Of a stretch of 64,000 nucleotides of DNA, positions 20,054 through 30,201 are shown one piece after another; positions within the stretch are counted from its first letter, which is position 1, and the number at the start of each line of letters is the position of its first letter. Location of the stretch: positions 140,570-204,569 of the forward strand of contig JAQVCR010000002.1 in NCBI GenBank assembly GCA_028689665.1. Direction: 5' to 3'. The translations under genes were made by a program, and so were the position numbers. The notes beneath the pieces were generated by a model that had not been told where the DNA came from, did no database searches, and saw only the letters and a program-made list of their open reading frames with translations. Origin of the DNA: Muribaculaceae bacterium. GTDB taxonomy: Bacteria; Bacteroidota; Bacteroidia; Bacteroidales; Muribaculaceae.

Positions 20054-21367
20054 ATGGAAGTACCCAAAATTAAGGTAGGTATAATGAATGAGGCAAAAGT
20101 CGAATTCATTTTAAATAACGATTATTGCTTTAATGGCACCATAGTCAAAGGTCGTCATTCGGCTACCGTAAGCAACGGTAAAGTGTTGTGGAATGGTGCA
20201 GAATATAGTGAAATAGACTTTCTTCCAACAAATGAAGAAAGAGATTCCTTCGACCTGATTGATGTAACGATAGGTGTTAATTTTCATTGGGAGCGAAAAG
20301 AGAATCAACGATTTCGCGGAGCGTTAAGATTAATAGTTGAGAATAACAAAGTAACAACGATTAATATACTCTCGGTAGAAGAATACCTGTTAAGCGTAAT
20401 ATCTTCGGAGATGAGTGCCACTGCGTCAATAAATTTATTGAAGGCACATTCAGTAATCTCTCGAAGCTGGTTGTTAGCACAGATAGAAAAAAATAAAGAA
20501 ATAACATCGACAAATACACATTATTGTTCGTGTACACACACCGACGATGAATTGGTAAAATGGTATGATAGAGAAGATCATATTAATTTTGATGTGTGTG
20601 CCGATGACCATTGTCAGCGTTATCAAGGAATAACTCGTGCCTCAACATCTACCGTTAGAGATGCTATTGCAGCAACACGTGGCGAGGTGGTAATGTATGA
20701 AGGCAAATTATGCGATGCACGATTCTCCAAGTGTTGTGGCGGAGTGTATGAGGAATTTGAAAATTGTTGGGAGCCGGTACACTTCAGCTATTTAGAAGCA
20801 CGAAGAGATGGCGACAATATGATGGATTTCCCCAATTTGACACAAGAAGATGCTGCACGAGAATGGATAATGACCGAGCCCGAAGCATATTGTAACACAA
20901 AAGATGCAAAAATCTTGTCGCAAGTATTAAACAACTACGATCAAGAGACAGCCGATTTCTATCGTTGGAAAGTAGAATATACACAAGAAGAGCTGTCAAA
21001 ACTAATATTAGAACGTTCGGGGATAGATTATGGAAAGATAATAGATTTAGTTCCAATAGAGAGAGGTAAATCGGGACGTCTAGTAAAACTAAAGATAGTA
21101 GGCGAAAAAAAGACTTTGACAATAGGAAAAGAGCTTGAAATACGTCGCACACTATCTAGCTCACACCTTTATAGCTCGGCATTCATAGTCGAGAAAAAGG
21201 GAGAAAAAGATGGGATACCAGAGAAATTTATTCTACGTGGCGCAGGCTGGGGGCATGGTGTAGGACTATGCCAGATTGGTGCTGCCGTGATGGGGGATAA
21301 AGGAATTGATTATAAAGAAATTTTACTGCATTATTTTATCAATGCAAACATAAGTAACCTATATTAA
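20054..21367 (+). CDS. SpoIID/LytB domain protein (putative peptidoglycan lytic transglycosylase)
   Basis: INILSVEEYLLSVISSEMSATASINLLKAHSVISRSWLL, KLCDARFSKCCGGVYE and GAGWGHGVGLCQIGAAVMG. Confidence 0.88.
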   Translation: MEVPKIKVGIMNEAKVEFILNNDYCFNGTIVKGRHSATVSNGKVLWNGAEYSEIDFLPTNEERDSFDLIDVTIGVNFHWERKENQRFRGALRLIVENNKVTTINILSVEEYLLSVISSEMSATASINLLKAHSVISRSWLLAQIEKNKEITSTNTHYCSCTHTDDELVKWYDREDHINFDVCADDHCQRYQGITRASTSTVRDAIAATRGEVVMYEGKLCDARFSKCCGGVYEEFENCWEPVHFSYLEARRDGDNMMDFPNLTQEDAAREWIMTEPEAYCNTKDAKILSQVLNNYDQETADFYRWKVEYTQEELSKLILERSGIDYGKIIDLVPIERGKSGRLVKLKIVGEKKTLTIGKELEIRRTLSSSHLYSSAFIVEKKGEKDGIPEKFILRGAGWGHGVGLCQIGAAVMGDKGIDYKEILLHYFINANISNLY

Positions 21368-21372
21368 ACACA

Positions 21373-23241
21373 ATGAATAACGTAAAGAAAAAATCACCAT
21401 GGGCGTGGATTCCCACCCTTTATTTTGCACAAGGATTGCCCTATGTCGCAGTAATGACAATTTCGGTCATTATGTACAAAAGATTAGGTATTTCAAATAC
21501 TGATATAGCATTATATACCAGCTGGTTGTATCTGCCATGGGTAATTAAACCATTTTGGAGCCCATTCGTCGATTTGATACGCACAAAGCGTTGGTGGGTG
21601 CTTACAATGCAGTTAATTATAGGTTTGGGGTTAGCAGGAATTGCATTCTCGATTCCAACGCCATTTTTCTTTCAGCTCACGCTGGCAGTATTCTGGCTTG
21701 TTGCATTCACATCGGCTACGCACGATATAGCCGCCGATGGATTCTATATGTTAGCACTTACCGAACACGACCAATCGCTGTATGTAGGTATTAGAAGTAC
21801 ATTCTATAGAGTAGCAACAATTGCCGGTCAAGGACTGCTTGTAGTACTAGCCGGTGTAATGGAAGCAAATTCGGGACTAGAGCCGATACAGCTCAAAGTA
21901 GTAGCCGACCCCAGTGTAAAGAATGAGATAGTATTGCCGGCAATGCCCTCGGCAGTGGCTGATAATAACACAGAGTTACACTTTGTATATTCATCACCCG
22001 AATTAACTGTTGGAACAGAAATAGCTCCCGGTGTAACAAGAGAGAGCATAGATTCAATCAAGGCATTAGTAAAAGCTCAAAATATAGCAAATGGATTTGT
22101 GGCCGATGAGACAGTTGCAAAATCCAGCAACGGAGCAGCACAGAAGAGCGAAATAGGAGCATTTGGCGAGTGGATTAAAAATACATTTGGCGAAGAAAGA
22201 GAACCTGCTAATACAGAATATATTAATAATATAGGAGTAGTAGCAGTGAGATTGTCGGCAGCACCAAAAGATGGTGAGACAGTAATACTTAATACTACAC
22301 ACAACAAGGGCGATGTAAGTATAGCATTAGCCGATGGCGAAAGGTTTGAATTTAGTAAAGACAATTGGGATAAACCCGCATATATGGTAGTGCAAGTAGA
22401 CCATAAATTGAAGGCCGTAGCCGACTCTTCATTTGAAAGCACATCGGGAAATATACCATTTGCATGGTTAGTAGTGTTCTGCGTTCTTTCAGGATTCTTC
22501 TTGCTAGTGTGTCTATATCACACATGGGCATTACCGGTACCGGCGAGCGACCATGGAACGAAAAATGTAACTGCAAAGAATATATTCAAAGAATTTTTTG
22601 AAACATTCCGCACATTCTTCCAGAAGAAACAAATATGGATTGCAATAGCATTTATGTTGCTGTATCGTCTTCCCGAAGCACAATTAGTGAAATTAATCAA
22701 TCCATTCTTGCTCGACCCACGTGATATCGGAGGACTAGGATTGACAACAGGTCAAGTAGGACTTGTGTATGGAACAATTGGTATAATCGGACTTACATTG
22801 GGCGGTATCATTGGTGGTATTGTAGCTGCAAAAGGTGGATTAAAGAAATGGTTATGGCCAATGGCATGGAGTATATCATTAACCTGCGCTACATTTGTAT
22901 ATCTAAGTGTAGTACAGCCCGAAGATTTACTTTCAATCAATATCTGTGTGTTTATTGAACAATTTGGATATGGATTTGGATTTACGGCATATATGCTATA
23001 TATGATTTATTTTGCCGAAGGCGAACACAAGACAGCTCATTACGCAATGTGTACAGCATTTATGGCATTAGGAATGATGTTGCCGGGAATGGCTGCCGGT
23101 TGGCTCGAAGAGCTAATAGGTTATCGCCACTTCTTCTATTGGGTGATGATATGTTGTGTAGCCACAATAGCAGTGTGCGCATTTATAAAAGTAGATCCAA
23201 CATTCGGATTGAAGAAAGCAGAGAAAGAAGAAAAAGAATAA
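21373..23241 (+). CDS. ampG: AmpG-like MFS muropeptide transporter with a large periplasmic insertion
   Basis: SPWAWIPTLYFAQGLPYVAVMTISVIMYKRLGISNTDIALYTSWLYLPWVIKPFWSPFVD and ATHDIAADGFYMLAL; ~195-aa soluble insert between the predicted 5th and 6th helices. Confidence 0.82.
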   Translation: MNNVKKKSPWAWIPTLYFAQGLPYVAVMTISVIMYKRLGISNTDIALYTSWLYLPWVIKPFWSPFVDLIRTKRWWVLTMQLIIGLGLAGIAFSIPTPFFFQLTLAVFWLVAFTSATHDIAADGFYMLALTEHDQSLYVGIRSTFYRVATIAGQGLLVVLAGVMEANSGLEPIQLKVVADPSVKNEIVLPAMPSAVADNNTELHFVYSSPELTVGTEIAPGVTRESIDSIKALVKAQNIANGFVADETVAKSSNGAAQKSEIGAFGEWIKNTFGEEREPANTEYINNIGVVAVRLSAAPKDGETVILNTTHNKGDVSIALADGERFEFSKDNWDKPAYMVVQVDHKLKAVADSSFESTSGNIPFAWLVVFCVLSGFFLLVCLYHTWALPVPASDHGTKNVTAKNIFKEFFETFRTFFQKKQIWIAIAFMLLYRLPEAQLVKLINPFLLDPRDIGGLGLTTGQVGLVYGTIGIIGLTLGGIIGGIVAAKGGLKKWLWPMAWSISLTCATFVYLSVVQPEDLLSINICVFIEQFGYGFGFTAYMLYMIYFAEGEHKTAHYAMCTAFMALGMMLPGMAAGWLEELIGYRHFFYWVMICCVATIAVCAFIKVDPTFGLKKAEKEEKE

Positions 23242-23267
23242 ATATACTATATAAAATAGCATAATAA

Positions 23268-24500
23268 ATGAATAAATACATCTTATCTATAGCAATTTTT
23301 GGGCTGGTGGCACTATTTTCGAGTGCCACCACAAAGCCTGGAGTCGAAGTACTTAGAGATGGTAATTTTAAAGAATTACAAGGCAAAAGAGTGGGATTAA
23401 TTACAAATCCAACAGGAGTAGATAATAATTTAAAATCGACAGTAGATATTTTGCACGAGGCAAAGGGCGTGAAATTAGTTGCCCTTTATGGACCAGAACA
23501 TGGCGTTCGCGGCGATGTTCATGCAGGCGACCATGTAGGCAACAGTGTTGACCCAGCCACAGGCGTAAAAGTGTATTCACTCTATGGCAAGACACGCAAG
23601 CCCACCAAAGAAATGCTAGAAGGAATAGATGTACTAGTATATGACATTCAAGATAATGGATGTCGCTCCTTTACATTTATCAGTACTATGGGCGTTGCAA
23701 TGGAAGCCTGTGCCGAATATGGGAAAGAATTTATGGTACTCGACCGTCCCAATCCGGTAGGCGGAACCAAAGTAGAAGGTAATTTAGCCGAGCCTAAATA
23801 TATATCATTTGTGAGTCAATTTGCAATACCATATCTTTATGGATTGACACCGGGAGAATTAGCAATGATGCTAAATGAAGAAAAAATGCTTACCGGAGGC
23901 AAACAAGTAAAACTCACAGTAATCCCAATGCAAGGGTGGACACGAGAAATGACATTTGCCCAGACAGGAATGCCATGGGTATTGCCCTCACCACATATTC
24001 CACAAGCCGAATCTTCGCTTTATTATCCGGTATCGGGTATTCTTGGCGAGCTAGGTTATGTGTCGATAGGAGTGGGCTATACATTGCCCTTTCAACTATT
24101 TTGCACAAAGTGGATTAACGCAGAAGAGCTATCAACAGCAATGAATAAATTAGAATTACCCGGAATGCTATTCCGCCCAATTCATATTAAACCATTTTAT
24201 TCGGTAGGAAAAGGTGAGAATCTACAAGGAATACAAGCTTATGTAACCGATAAAGAAGTAGCAAATCTTTCGCTCACACAATTCTATGTAATGCAAGAGA
24301 TGGCTCGACTATATCCAACGCATAAAACATTTGAACATGCCGACACTACAAGATATAATATGTTTGACAAAGTGTGTGGCAGCGACCAGATAAGGAAAAG
24401 ATTTTCAAAGAATCATAGTGTAGCCGATATTAAAGACTATTGGAACAAAGATGCCGAAGCATTCAAAGCGAAATCAACAAAATATTATATTTATAAATAA
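23268..24500 (+). CDS. namZ: DUF1343 protein, exo-beta-N-acetylmuramidase NamZ-like
   Basis: GKRVGLITNPTGVDNNLKSTVDIL, LYGPEHGVRGDVHAGDHV, VYSLYGKTRKPT, VLVYDIQDNGCRSFTFISTM, DRPNPVGG. Confidence 0.9.
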   Translation: MNKYILSIAIFGLVALFSSATTKPGVEVLRDGNFKELQGKRVGLITNPTGVDNNLKSTVDILHEAKGVKLVALYGPEHGVRGDVHAGDHVGNSVDPATGVKVYSLYGKTRKPTKEMLEGIDVLVYDIQDNGCRSFTFISTMGVAMEACAEYGKEFMVLDRPNPVGGTKVEGNLAEPKYISFVSQFAIPYLYGLTPGELAMMLNEEKMLTGGKQVKLTVIPMQGWTREMTFAQTGMPWVLPSPHIPQAESSLYYPVSGILGELGYVSIGVGYTLPFQLFCTKWINAEELSTAMNKLELPGMLFRPIHIKPFYSVGKGENLQGIQAYVTDKEVANLSLTQFYVMQEMARLYPTHKTFEHADTTRYNMFDKVCGSDQIRKRFSKNHSVADIKDYWNKDAEAFKAKSTKYYIYK

Positions 24501-24526
24501 TACAAATAAGTATTATCTCAATTCAT

Positions 24527-27316
24527 ATGAATCAGCGATATAAATCATATTTAAACGATATCAGTTCTTTTGTCAGCAAAGACAGAATTTATACTGATGA
24601 TTTAAGACTACTTGCATGGGGTACCGATGCCGGGTTTTATCGAATGATACCCAAAATCGTTATTCGCTCGAAAGACGAATCTGAGGTTGCAAAGTTATTG
24701 CGACTAGCTAATAGTTATTCACTGCCGGTAACATTCAGGGCGGCAGGGACAAGTCTGTCGGGACAAGCAATTAGTGATTCCATTTTGATTGTCGCTGGCA
24801 AAAATTGGGAAAAATATGAAGTTGCATCAGATGGCGAATCAATAAAGATGCAACCCGGAATAATAGGAGAGAAAGTAAACGAGATATTAAAGCCTTACGG
24901 AAAAATATTTGCACCCGACCCAGCATCGAAGAAATCAGCAATGGTGGGAGGTATTATTATAAATAATGCGTCGGGTATGAATTGTGGTACCCATGCCAAT
25001 AGCGACAGAGTGCTTAAATCAGTAAGAATAGTATTTGCCGACGGGCAAGTTCTCGATACAGGTGATTCTGTTTCACGCGATGCTTTTAAGCAAGCTAATC
25101 CACAATTTGTATCAAAGATTGAAGAAATCAGAGATAGAATAATGGCAGACAGCGAGCTGGTGAAGCGTATAAAATATAAATATGCCATTAAGAATGTAAC
25201 AGGGCTTAATATATATCCATTTGTATTATTCAACGATCCATTTGATATAATAGCCCACTTAATGGTCGGCTCGGAAGGAACACTAGGATTTATCTCCGAA
25301 GTAACGATGGCTACAAGCCATGCTTATCCATGTTCGGCAAGCGCAATGCTATATTTCAGTGATATGAAAGAGGCATGTAAAGCAGTCGTGGCAATGAAAA
25401 AGGGTCCGGTACACGGAGCTGAATTACTAGATAAAAAATCGCTTTCGTCGGTAAATGATACCACCGGAGAAGGTCTTACAGCAGTGCTGACCGAGACAAA
25501 GGCCGACTCAAAAGCCGAATTAGCCAAGAATATAGAAGATATTAAAGCTATATTAGAGCCATTTAATTTATATATTCCTGCTTATTTCACCGATAAGCCT
25601 GAAGAATATTCAAAATATTGGGCAATACGCTCCGGCATATTCCCATCTGTCGGCGGTACACGTGAACCCGGAACTACGGTATTAATAGAAGATATAGCAT
25701 TCCATATAGAAGATTTGCCCGACGCAACCGTCGACTTGCAGCAAATGCTCGAAAAGCATGGTTATCCCGATGCTTGCATCTATGGTCATGCACTAGAAGG
25801 AAATTATCACTTCATAATAGCTCAATCGTTTGATGACAAAGACGAGGTAGAAAAATATCGTCGCTTAATGGAAGAGGTAGAGCATCTTGTGATAGATAAA
25901 TACGATGGTTCATTAAAGGCAGAGCATGGAACAGGACGTAATATGGCACCATTTGTATCAAAAGAGTGGGGCGATAAAGCGTTTGGAATAATGAAAGAGA
26001 TAAAAGCCCTATTCGATCCAAAGAATTTATTAAATCCGGGAGTAATATTTAATGACGACCCCGAATGCTATATAAAAGGCTTCAAACCCATGCCATTGGC
26101 TAATCCATTAATAGATAAATGTATCGAGTGTGGTTTCTGTGAAGTGAATTGTGTTACATGTGGTTTCTCGATGTCGTCGCGTCAACGAATAATATTGACA
26201 CGCGAGATGGCACGGCTACGCAACACCGGCGAAGATAATGATCGATTACATCGACTTGAGGCACAATTTAAATATTTAGGAAATACTACTTGTGCCGGCG
26301 ATGGGTTGTGCAGCACCTCATGCCCGATGAATATTAATACGGGTGAATTAATTCACGATTATCGTGCAATATCTTTAGCGCAAGGAACCGTTGGATATTC
26401 GTTGGGGAAAGCTGTGGCAAATAATTTCTCATTAGCAAAATCGGCACTTCGCCCTGTACTATCTGTTGCATCTTTAGCACAGAGTGTAATAGGAAATAAA
26501 GGAGTAGAAGTAGTGGGAGACGCATTACATAAATTAGGAATACCACAATGGACTCCGGCAATGCCGAAAGCTTATTATCCTCATACGATAGAACAAGAAC
26601 AACATAAAGATAAAGTAGTGTATTTCCCAAGTTGTATAAACCAAACTATGGGAGTGTCTAAGAACTCTCCAATAAAAGACAGCTTGGTAGACAAGATGGT
26701 CAAATTCCTTGACAAATGTGGATACGAGGTAATATTCCCGCACAATATGAAAAATTTATGTTGTGGGACGATTTGGGAGAGTAAAGGAATGCTCGATATT
26801 GCCAATCAGAAATCGAGTGAACTAGAAGCCGAGCTATTGAAAGCAACAGAAAACGGACGCTATCCTGTATTGTGCGATCAGAGTCCATGTTTGCATCGAA
26901 TGCGAGAGGTAATGAAAGGATTAAATCTATATGAGCCAGCCGAATTTATTCACGACTTCTTGCTCGACAGGTTAAGTTTTATTCCGACAGACGAGCCGGT
27001 AGCAATACATGTAACATGCTCGACACGCAAAATGGGGCTAGCCGACAAAATTATAAAGATAGCAAAATTATGCTCTCGCAACGTGCTTATTCCTGAAGGT
27101 GTGGGCTGTTGTGGATTTGCCGGAGATAAAGGATTTACTCACCCCGAAGTAAATGAATACGCATTAAGAAAGCTACGCCCGCAAATCGAGGCATCGCATA
27201 TAAAACGAGGATTTTCAAACAGCAGAACATGTGAAATTGGATTATCAACAAATTCAGGAGTGCCATATCAATCGATAGTGTATCTTGTAGACGAATGTAC
27301 AACACCTAAAAAATAA
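24527..27316 (+). CDS. FAD-linked oxidase / Fe-S protein of the D-lactate dehydrogenase (GlcD + GlpC-like fusion) family
   Basis: FAD_binding_4 region (TFRAAGTSLSGQAISD...GGIIINNASGMNCG), Fe-S motifs CIECGFCEVNC and CAGDGLCSTSCP, CCG motifs NLCCGTIW and GCCGFAGDKG. Confidence 0.85.
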   Translation: MNQRYKSYLNDISSFVSKDRIYTDDLRLLAWGTDAGFYRMIPKIVIRSKDESEVAKLLRLANSYSLPVTFRAAGTSLSGQAISDSILIVAGKNWEKYEVASDGESIKMQPGIIGEKVNEILKPYGKIFAPDPASKKSAMVGGIIINNASGMNCGTHANSDRVLKSVRIVFADGQVLDTGDSVSRDAFKQANPQFVSKIEEIRDRIMADSELVKRIKYKYAIKNVTGLNIYPFVLFNDPFDIIAHLMVGSEGTLGFISEVTMATSHAYPCSASAMLYFSDMKEACKAVVAMKKGPVHGAELLDKKSLSSVNDTTGEGLTAVLTETKADSKAELAKNIEDIKAILEPFNLYIPAYFTDKPEEYSKYWAIRSGIFPSVGGTREPGTTVLIEDIAFHIEDLPDATVDLQQMLEKHGYPDACIYGHALEGNYHFIIAQSFDDKDEVEKYRRLMEEVEHLVIDKYDGSLKAEHGTGRNMAPFVSKEWGDKAFGIMKEIKALFDPKNLLNPGVIFNDDPECYIKGFKPMPLANPLIDKCIECGFCEVNCVTCGFSMSSRQRIILTREMARLRNTGEDNDRLHRLEAQFKYLGNTTCAGDGLCSTSCPMNINTGELIHDYRAISLAQGTVGYSLGKAVANNFSLAKSALRPVLSVASLAQSVIGNKGVEVVGDALHKLGIPQWTPAMPKAYYPHTIEQEQHKDKVVYFPSCINQTMGVSKNSPIKDSLVDKMVKFLDKCGYEVIFPHNMKNLCCGTIWESKGMLDIANQKSSELEAELLKATENGRYPVLCDQSPCLHRMREVMKGLNLYEPAEFIHDFLLDRLSFIPTDEPVAIHVTCSTRKMGLADKIIKIAKLCSRNVLIPEGVGCCGFAGDKGFTHPEVNEYALRKLRPQIEASHIKRGFSNSRTCEIGLSTNSGVPYQSIVYLVDECTTPKK

Positions 27317-27325
27317 TAATAAATA

Positions 27326-28525
27326 ATGACATTAAAACAACCTTCGAATCGACTTCTTGCATTAGATATATTGCGAGGTATCACAATAGCAGGAATGATC
27401 TTAGTTAACAATCCGGGATCATGGGGGCATATTTATGCACCACTTGAGCATGCTAGTTGGAATGGATTGACACCTACCGACTTAGTCTTTCCATTTTTTA
27501 TGTTTATTATGGGTATATCCACGTATATCTCGTTGCGTAAATTTGAATTTAAGCTATCGGGAGATTTATTGTGGAAAATAGTGCGCCGTACGATAATAAT
27601 CTTTGCCATCGGACTAGGAATTGCCTGGTTCAGTAAGTTCTGCTACGGCTTAGCATCGGGATTGACAAGTGCCGATAACACCTTGCCATTCTGGACTGTG
27701 GCATTAAATGCAGCTAATAGCTTCGATACAATAAGAATATTAGGTGTAATGCCACGATTAGCAATATGTTATGGTGTGGCTTCGCTAATAGCAGTAACAG
27801 TAAAACATAATTTTTTACCTTTGCTAATAGGAGCAATACTATTTATATATGCAATATTATTAATCTTTGGTAATGGCTATGAATTTTCGGATACAAATAT
27901 AATTTCGATAGTTGACCATTCGGTGCTTGGAGCAAACCATATGTATTCAGATACAATAGATGGATTGACATTAAAATTTGATCCTGAAGGTTTCGTGAGC
28001 ACACTGCCATCAATAGCACATGTACTGATAGGATTCTGGGCAGGAATAAAATTAATGGGGACAAAAGATAATTATCAACGTATAACAGATTTGTTTATTG
28101 CCGGAGCAATTCTTACCTTTGCAGGATTTTTGTTAAGTTATTGCTTACCAATAAATAAAAAAATATGGTCGCCAACATTTGTATTAACAACATGTGGCTT
28201 GGCATCGACTTTATTAGGCTTGTTGATATGGATAATAGATATTAAAGGATATAAAACATGGTGTCGCTTCTTTGAAGCATTTGGTATAAATCCACTATTT
28301 ATGTATGTTCTAGGTGGAGTGCTAGGAATCTTATCGGGAAGTATAAGATTTCCAAATGCCGAAGGCGGATTCACTAGTTTGAAAGGCTTGGTATATAACG
28401 ATTTTCTAGGCTCTTTCATATCCGATGAGACATTTGCCTCACTAATTTATGCGTTATTATTTATCGCCCTTAATTGGTCGATAGGCTATATATTGTACAA
28501 AAAGAAAATTTATATAAAGATATGA
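27326..28525 (+). CDS. Polytopic membrane protein, COG4299/DUF5009 (HGSNAT-like); candidate MurNAc transporter
   Basis: NRLLALDILRGITIAGMILVNNPGSWGHIYAPLEHASWNGLTPTDLVFPFFMFIMGIS; translationally coupled to kinase and murQ. Confidence 0.78.
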   Translation: MTLKQPSNRLLALDILRGITIAGMILVNNPGSWGHIYAPLEHASWNGLTPTDLVFPFFMFIMGISTYISLRKFEFKLSGDLLWKIVRRTIIIFAIGLGIAWFSKFCYGLASGLTSADNTLPFWTVALNAANSFDTIRILGVMPRLAICYGVASLIAVTVKHNFLPLLIGAILFIYAILLIFGNGYEFSDTNIISIVDHSVLGANHMYSDTIDGLTLKFDPEGFVSTLPSIAHVLIGFWAGIKLMGTKDNYQRITDLFIAGAILTFAGFLLSYCLPINKKIWSPTFVLTTCGLASTLLGLLIWIIDIKGYKTWCRFFEAFGINPLFMYVLGGVLGILSGSIRFPNAEGGFTSLKGLVYNDFLGSFISDETFASLIYALLFIALNWSIGYILYKKKIYIKI

Positions 28526-29361
28526 TACTAATTGCAGATTGTGGCTCAACCAAGATCGATTGGTGTGTGCTAGACGGAAACGAAGTAGTTACTCAGATTT
28601 TCACATGCGGAATGAACGCACTATTGATGACTGAGGATCAGATGTATGAGAACATAAAAAACGAATTAATGCCCAATATAAAAGATCTTTCGATAGATGA
28701 GGTCTATTATTATGGCGCAGGTTGTCTGTTTCAAGAGATTTGTAGCAATGTAAGAAATGCTATTTATCGTAACATACCGGCAAAGAATATTCACGTTGAC
28801 ACCGACCTATTAGCTTCGGCTCGCGCTCTATGTGGCAATGAACCGGGAATAGCCTGTATCTTAGGAACAGGTTCAAATTCTTGCTATTATAATGGAGAGG
28901 AAATTGTAGATAATGTATCTCCATTAGGCTATATATTAGGCGATGAAGGCAGTGGTGCAGTGCTGGGGAAATTGCTGGTAGGTGATGTGTTAAAGAAACA
29001 ATTACCCGAACATCTATGTCGCAAATTTCTAGAAGAGTATGAGCTTGACCGTATGAAAATTATAAACAGAGTGTATAAAGAGCCTTTTGCAAATCGCTTT
29101 TTAGCTTCAGTTTCACCCTTCTTGATAAAAAATATTGAGGAGCCGGCTATTCATAGACTAGTTCTAAATGCTTTCAAGGCATTCTTTGTAAGAAATATTA
29201 CACACTATGCAAACTACAAGACATTCCCGGTAAATTTTGTAGGCTCGATAGCAATTTACTATCGTGCAGTTCTACAAGAAGCCGCAACATCTATTGGAGT
29301 AACAATAGGAACAGTAATAAAAAGTCCAATGGACGGCTTAATTAAATATCATTCTAAATAA
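28522..29361 (+). CDS. BadF/BadG-type kinase, probable MurNAc kinase (MurK-like)
   Basis: MILIADCGSTKIDWCVLDG, CILGTGSNSCYYNG, YILGDEGSGAVLGK; ATG at 28522 overlaps the previous stop (ATGA); followed by murQ. Confidence 0.83.
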   Translation: MILIADCGSTKIDWCVLDGNEVVTQIFTCGMNALLMTEDQMYENIKNELMPNIKDLSIDEVYYYGAGCLFQEICSNVRNAIYRNIPAKNIHVDTDLLASARALCGNEPGIACILGTGSNSCYYNGEEIVDNVSPLGYILGDEGSGAVLGKLLVGDVLKKQLPEHLCRKFLEEYELDRMKIINRVYKEPFANRFLASVSPFLIKNIEEPAIHRLVLNAFKAFFVRNITHYANYKTFPVNFVGSIAIYYRAVLQEAATSIGVTIGTVIKSPMDGLIKYHSK

Positions 29362-29368
29362 TATAATT

Positions 29369-30190
29369 ATGGCATTTGAAAAGATAAGTGAACAAGCATC
29401 ATTATATAATGATTTGGAAAAAAAATCGGTTCACGAATTATTAGTCGATATTAATCACGAAGATCATAAAGTTGCCGATGCAGTAGAGAAGGCAATACCA
29501 CAAATAGAAGAGTTAGTAACAAAGATTGTTGCTAGAATGAAAAAAGGTGGTCGTATATTCTATATGGGAGCAGGCACATCAGGTCGTCTCGGAGTACTTG
29601 ATGCATCAGAGATTCCTCCTACATTTGGAATGGACCCATCGTGGGTAATTGGTCTTATAGCCGGTGGAGATGTTGCCTTACGCAACCCGGTAGAGAACGC
29701 CGAAGATAATACAAATCAAGGCTGGAAAGACCTAGAGGAACATAAAATCAACGAAAAAGATACAGTAGTAGGTATTGCCGCATCAGGGACTACCCCTTAT
29801 GTAATAGGTGCCTTAAGAGAAGCTCGCGCACATGGCTGTCTCACTGCATCAATTTCAAGTAATCCCGATTCACCAATAGCACAAGAAGCCGAAGTAGCAA
29901 TAGAAATGATAGTCGGTCCAGAATATGTAACAGGCAGCTCACGAATGAAGTCGGGAACAGGGCAAAAGATGATATGCAATATGATAACCACAGCCACCAT
30001 GATTCAGATGGGAAGAGTAAAAGGCAACAAGATGGTGAATATGCAATTGTCGAATGCCAAGCTAGTAGATCGAGGGACTCGAATGATTGTAGAAGAATTA
30101 GCTTTGCCTTATGAAGAGGCAAAACGCCTATTATTACTTCACGGCTCGGTGAAGAATGCAGTAGATGCTTATAATAAAGATAATCAATAA
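29369..30190 (+). CDS. murQ: N-acetylmuramic acid 6-phosphate etherase
   Basis: GGRIFYMGAGTSGRLGVLDASEIPPTFG, VGIAASGTTPYVIGAL, SRMKSGTGQKMICNMITTATMIQMGRVKGNKMVNM. Confidence 0.96.
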   Translation: MAFEKISEQASLYNDLEKKSVHELLVDINHEDHKVADAVEKAIPQIEELVTKIVARMKKGGRIFYMGAGTSGRLGVLDASEIPPTFGMDPSWVIGLIAGGDVALRNPVENAEDNTNQGWKDLEEHKINEKDTVVGIAASGTTPYVIGALREARAHGCLTASISSNPDSPIAQEAEVAIEMIVGPEYVTGSSRMKSGTGQKMICNMITTATMIQMGRVKGNKMVNMQLSNAKLVDRGTRMIVEELALPYEEAKRLLLLHGSVKNAVDAYNKDNQ

Positions 30191-30201
30191 TAATTATTGA
30201 G

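Noticed and set aside
22077-22442. Minus-strand ORF of 121 aa over the AmpG insert
   Set aside because: Antisense to the insert; the plus strand has an uninterrupted MFS frame on both sides, so the insert is coding on +, not a nested gene.
28474-28521. Upstream 16-codon extension of the BadF kinase ORF
   Set aside because: The kinase fold starts at MILIADCGSTKIDW (28522), which forms an ATGA coupling with the previous stop; the extension overlaps the upstream membrane-protein gene.
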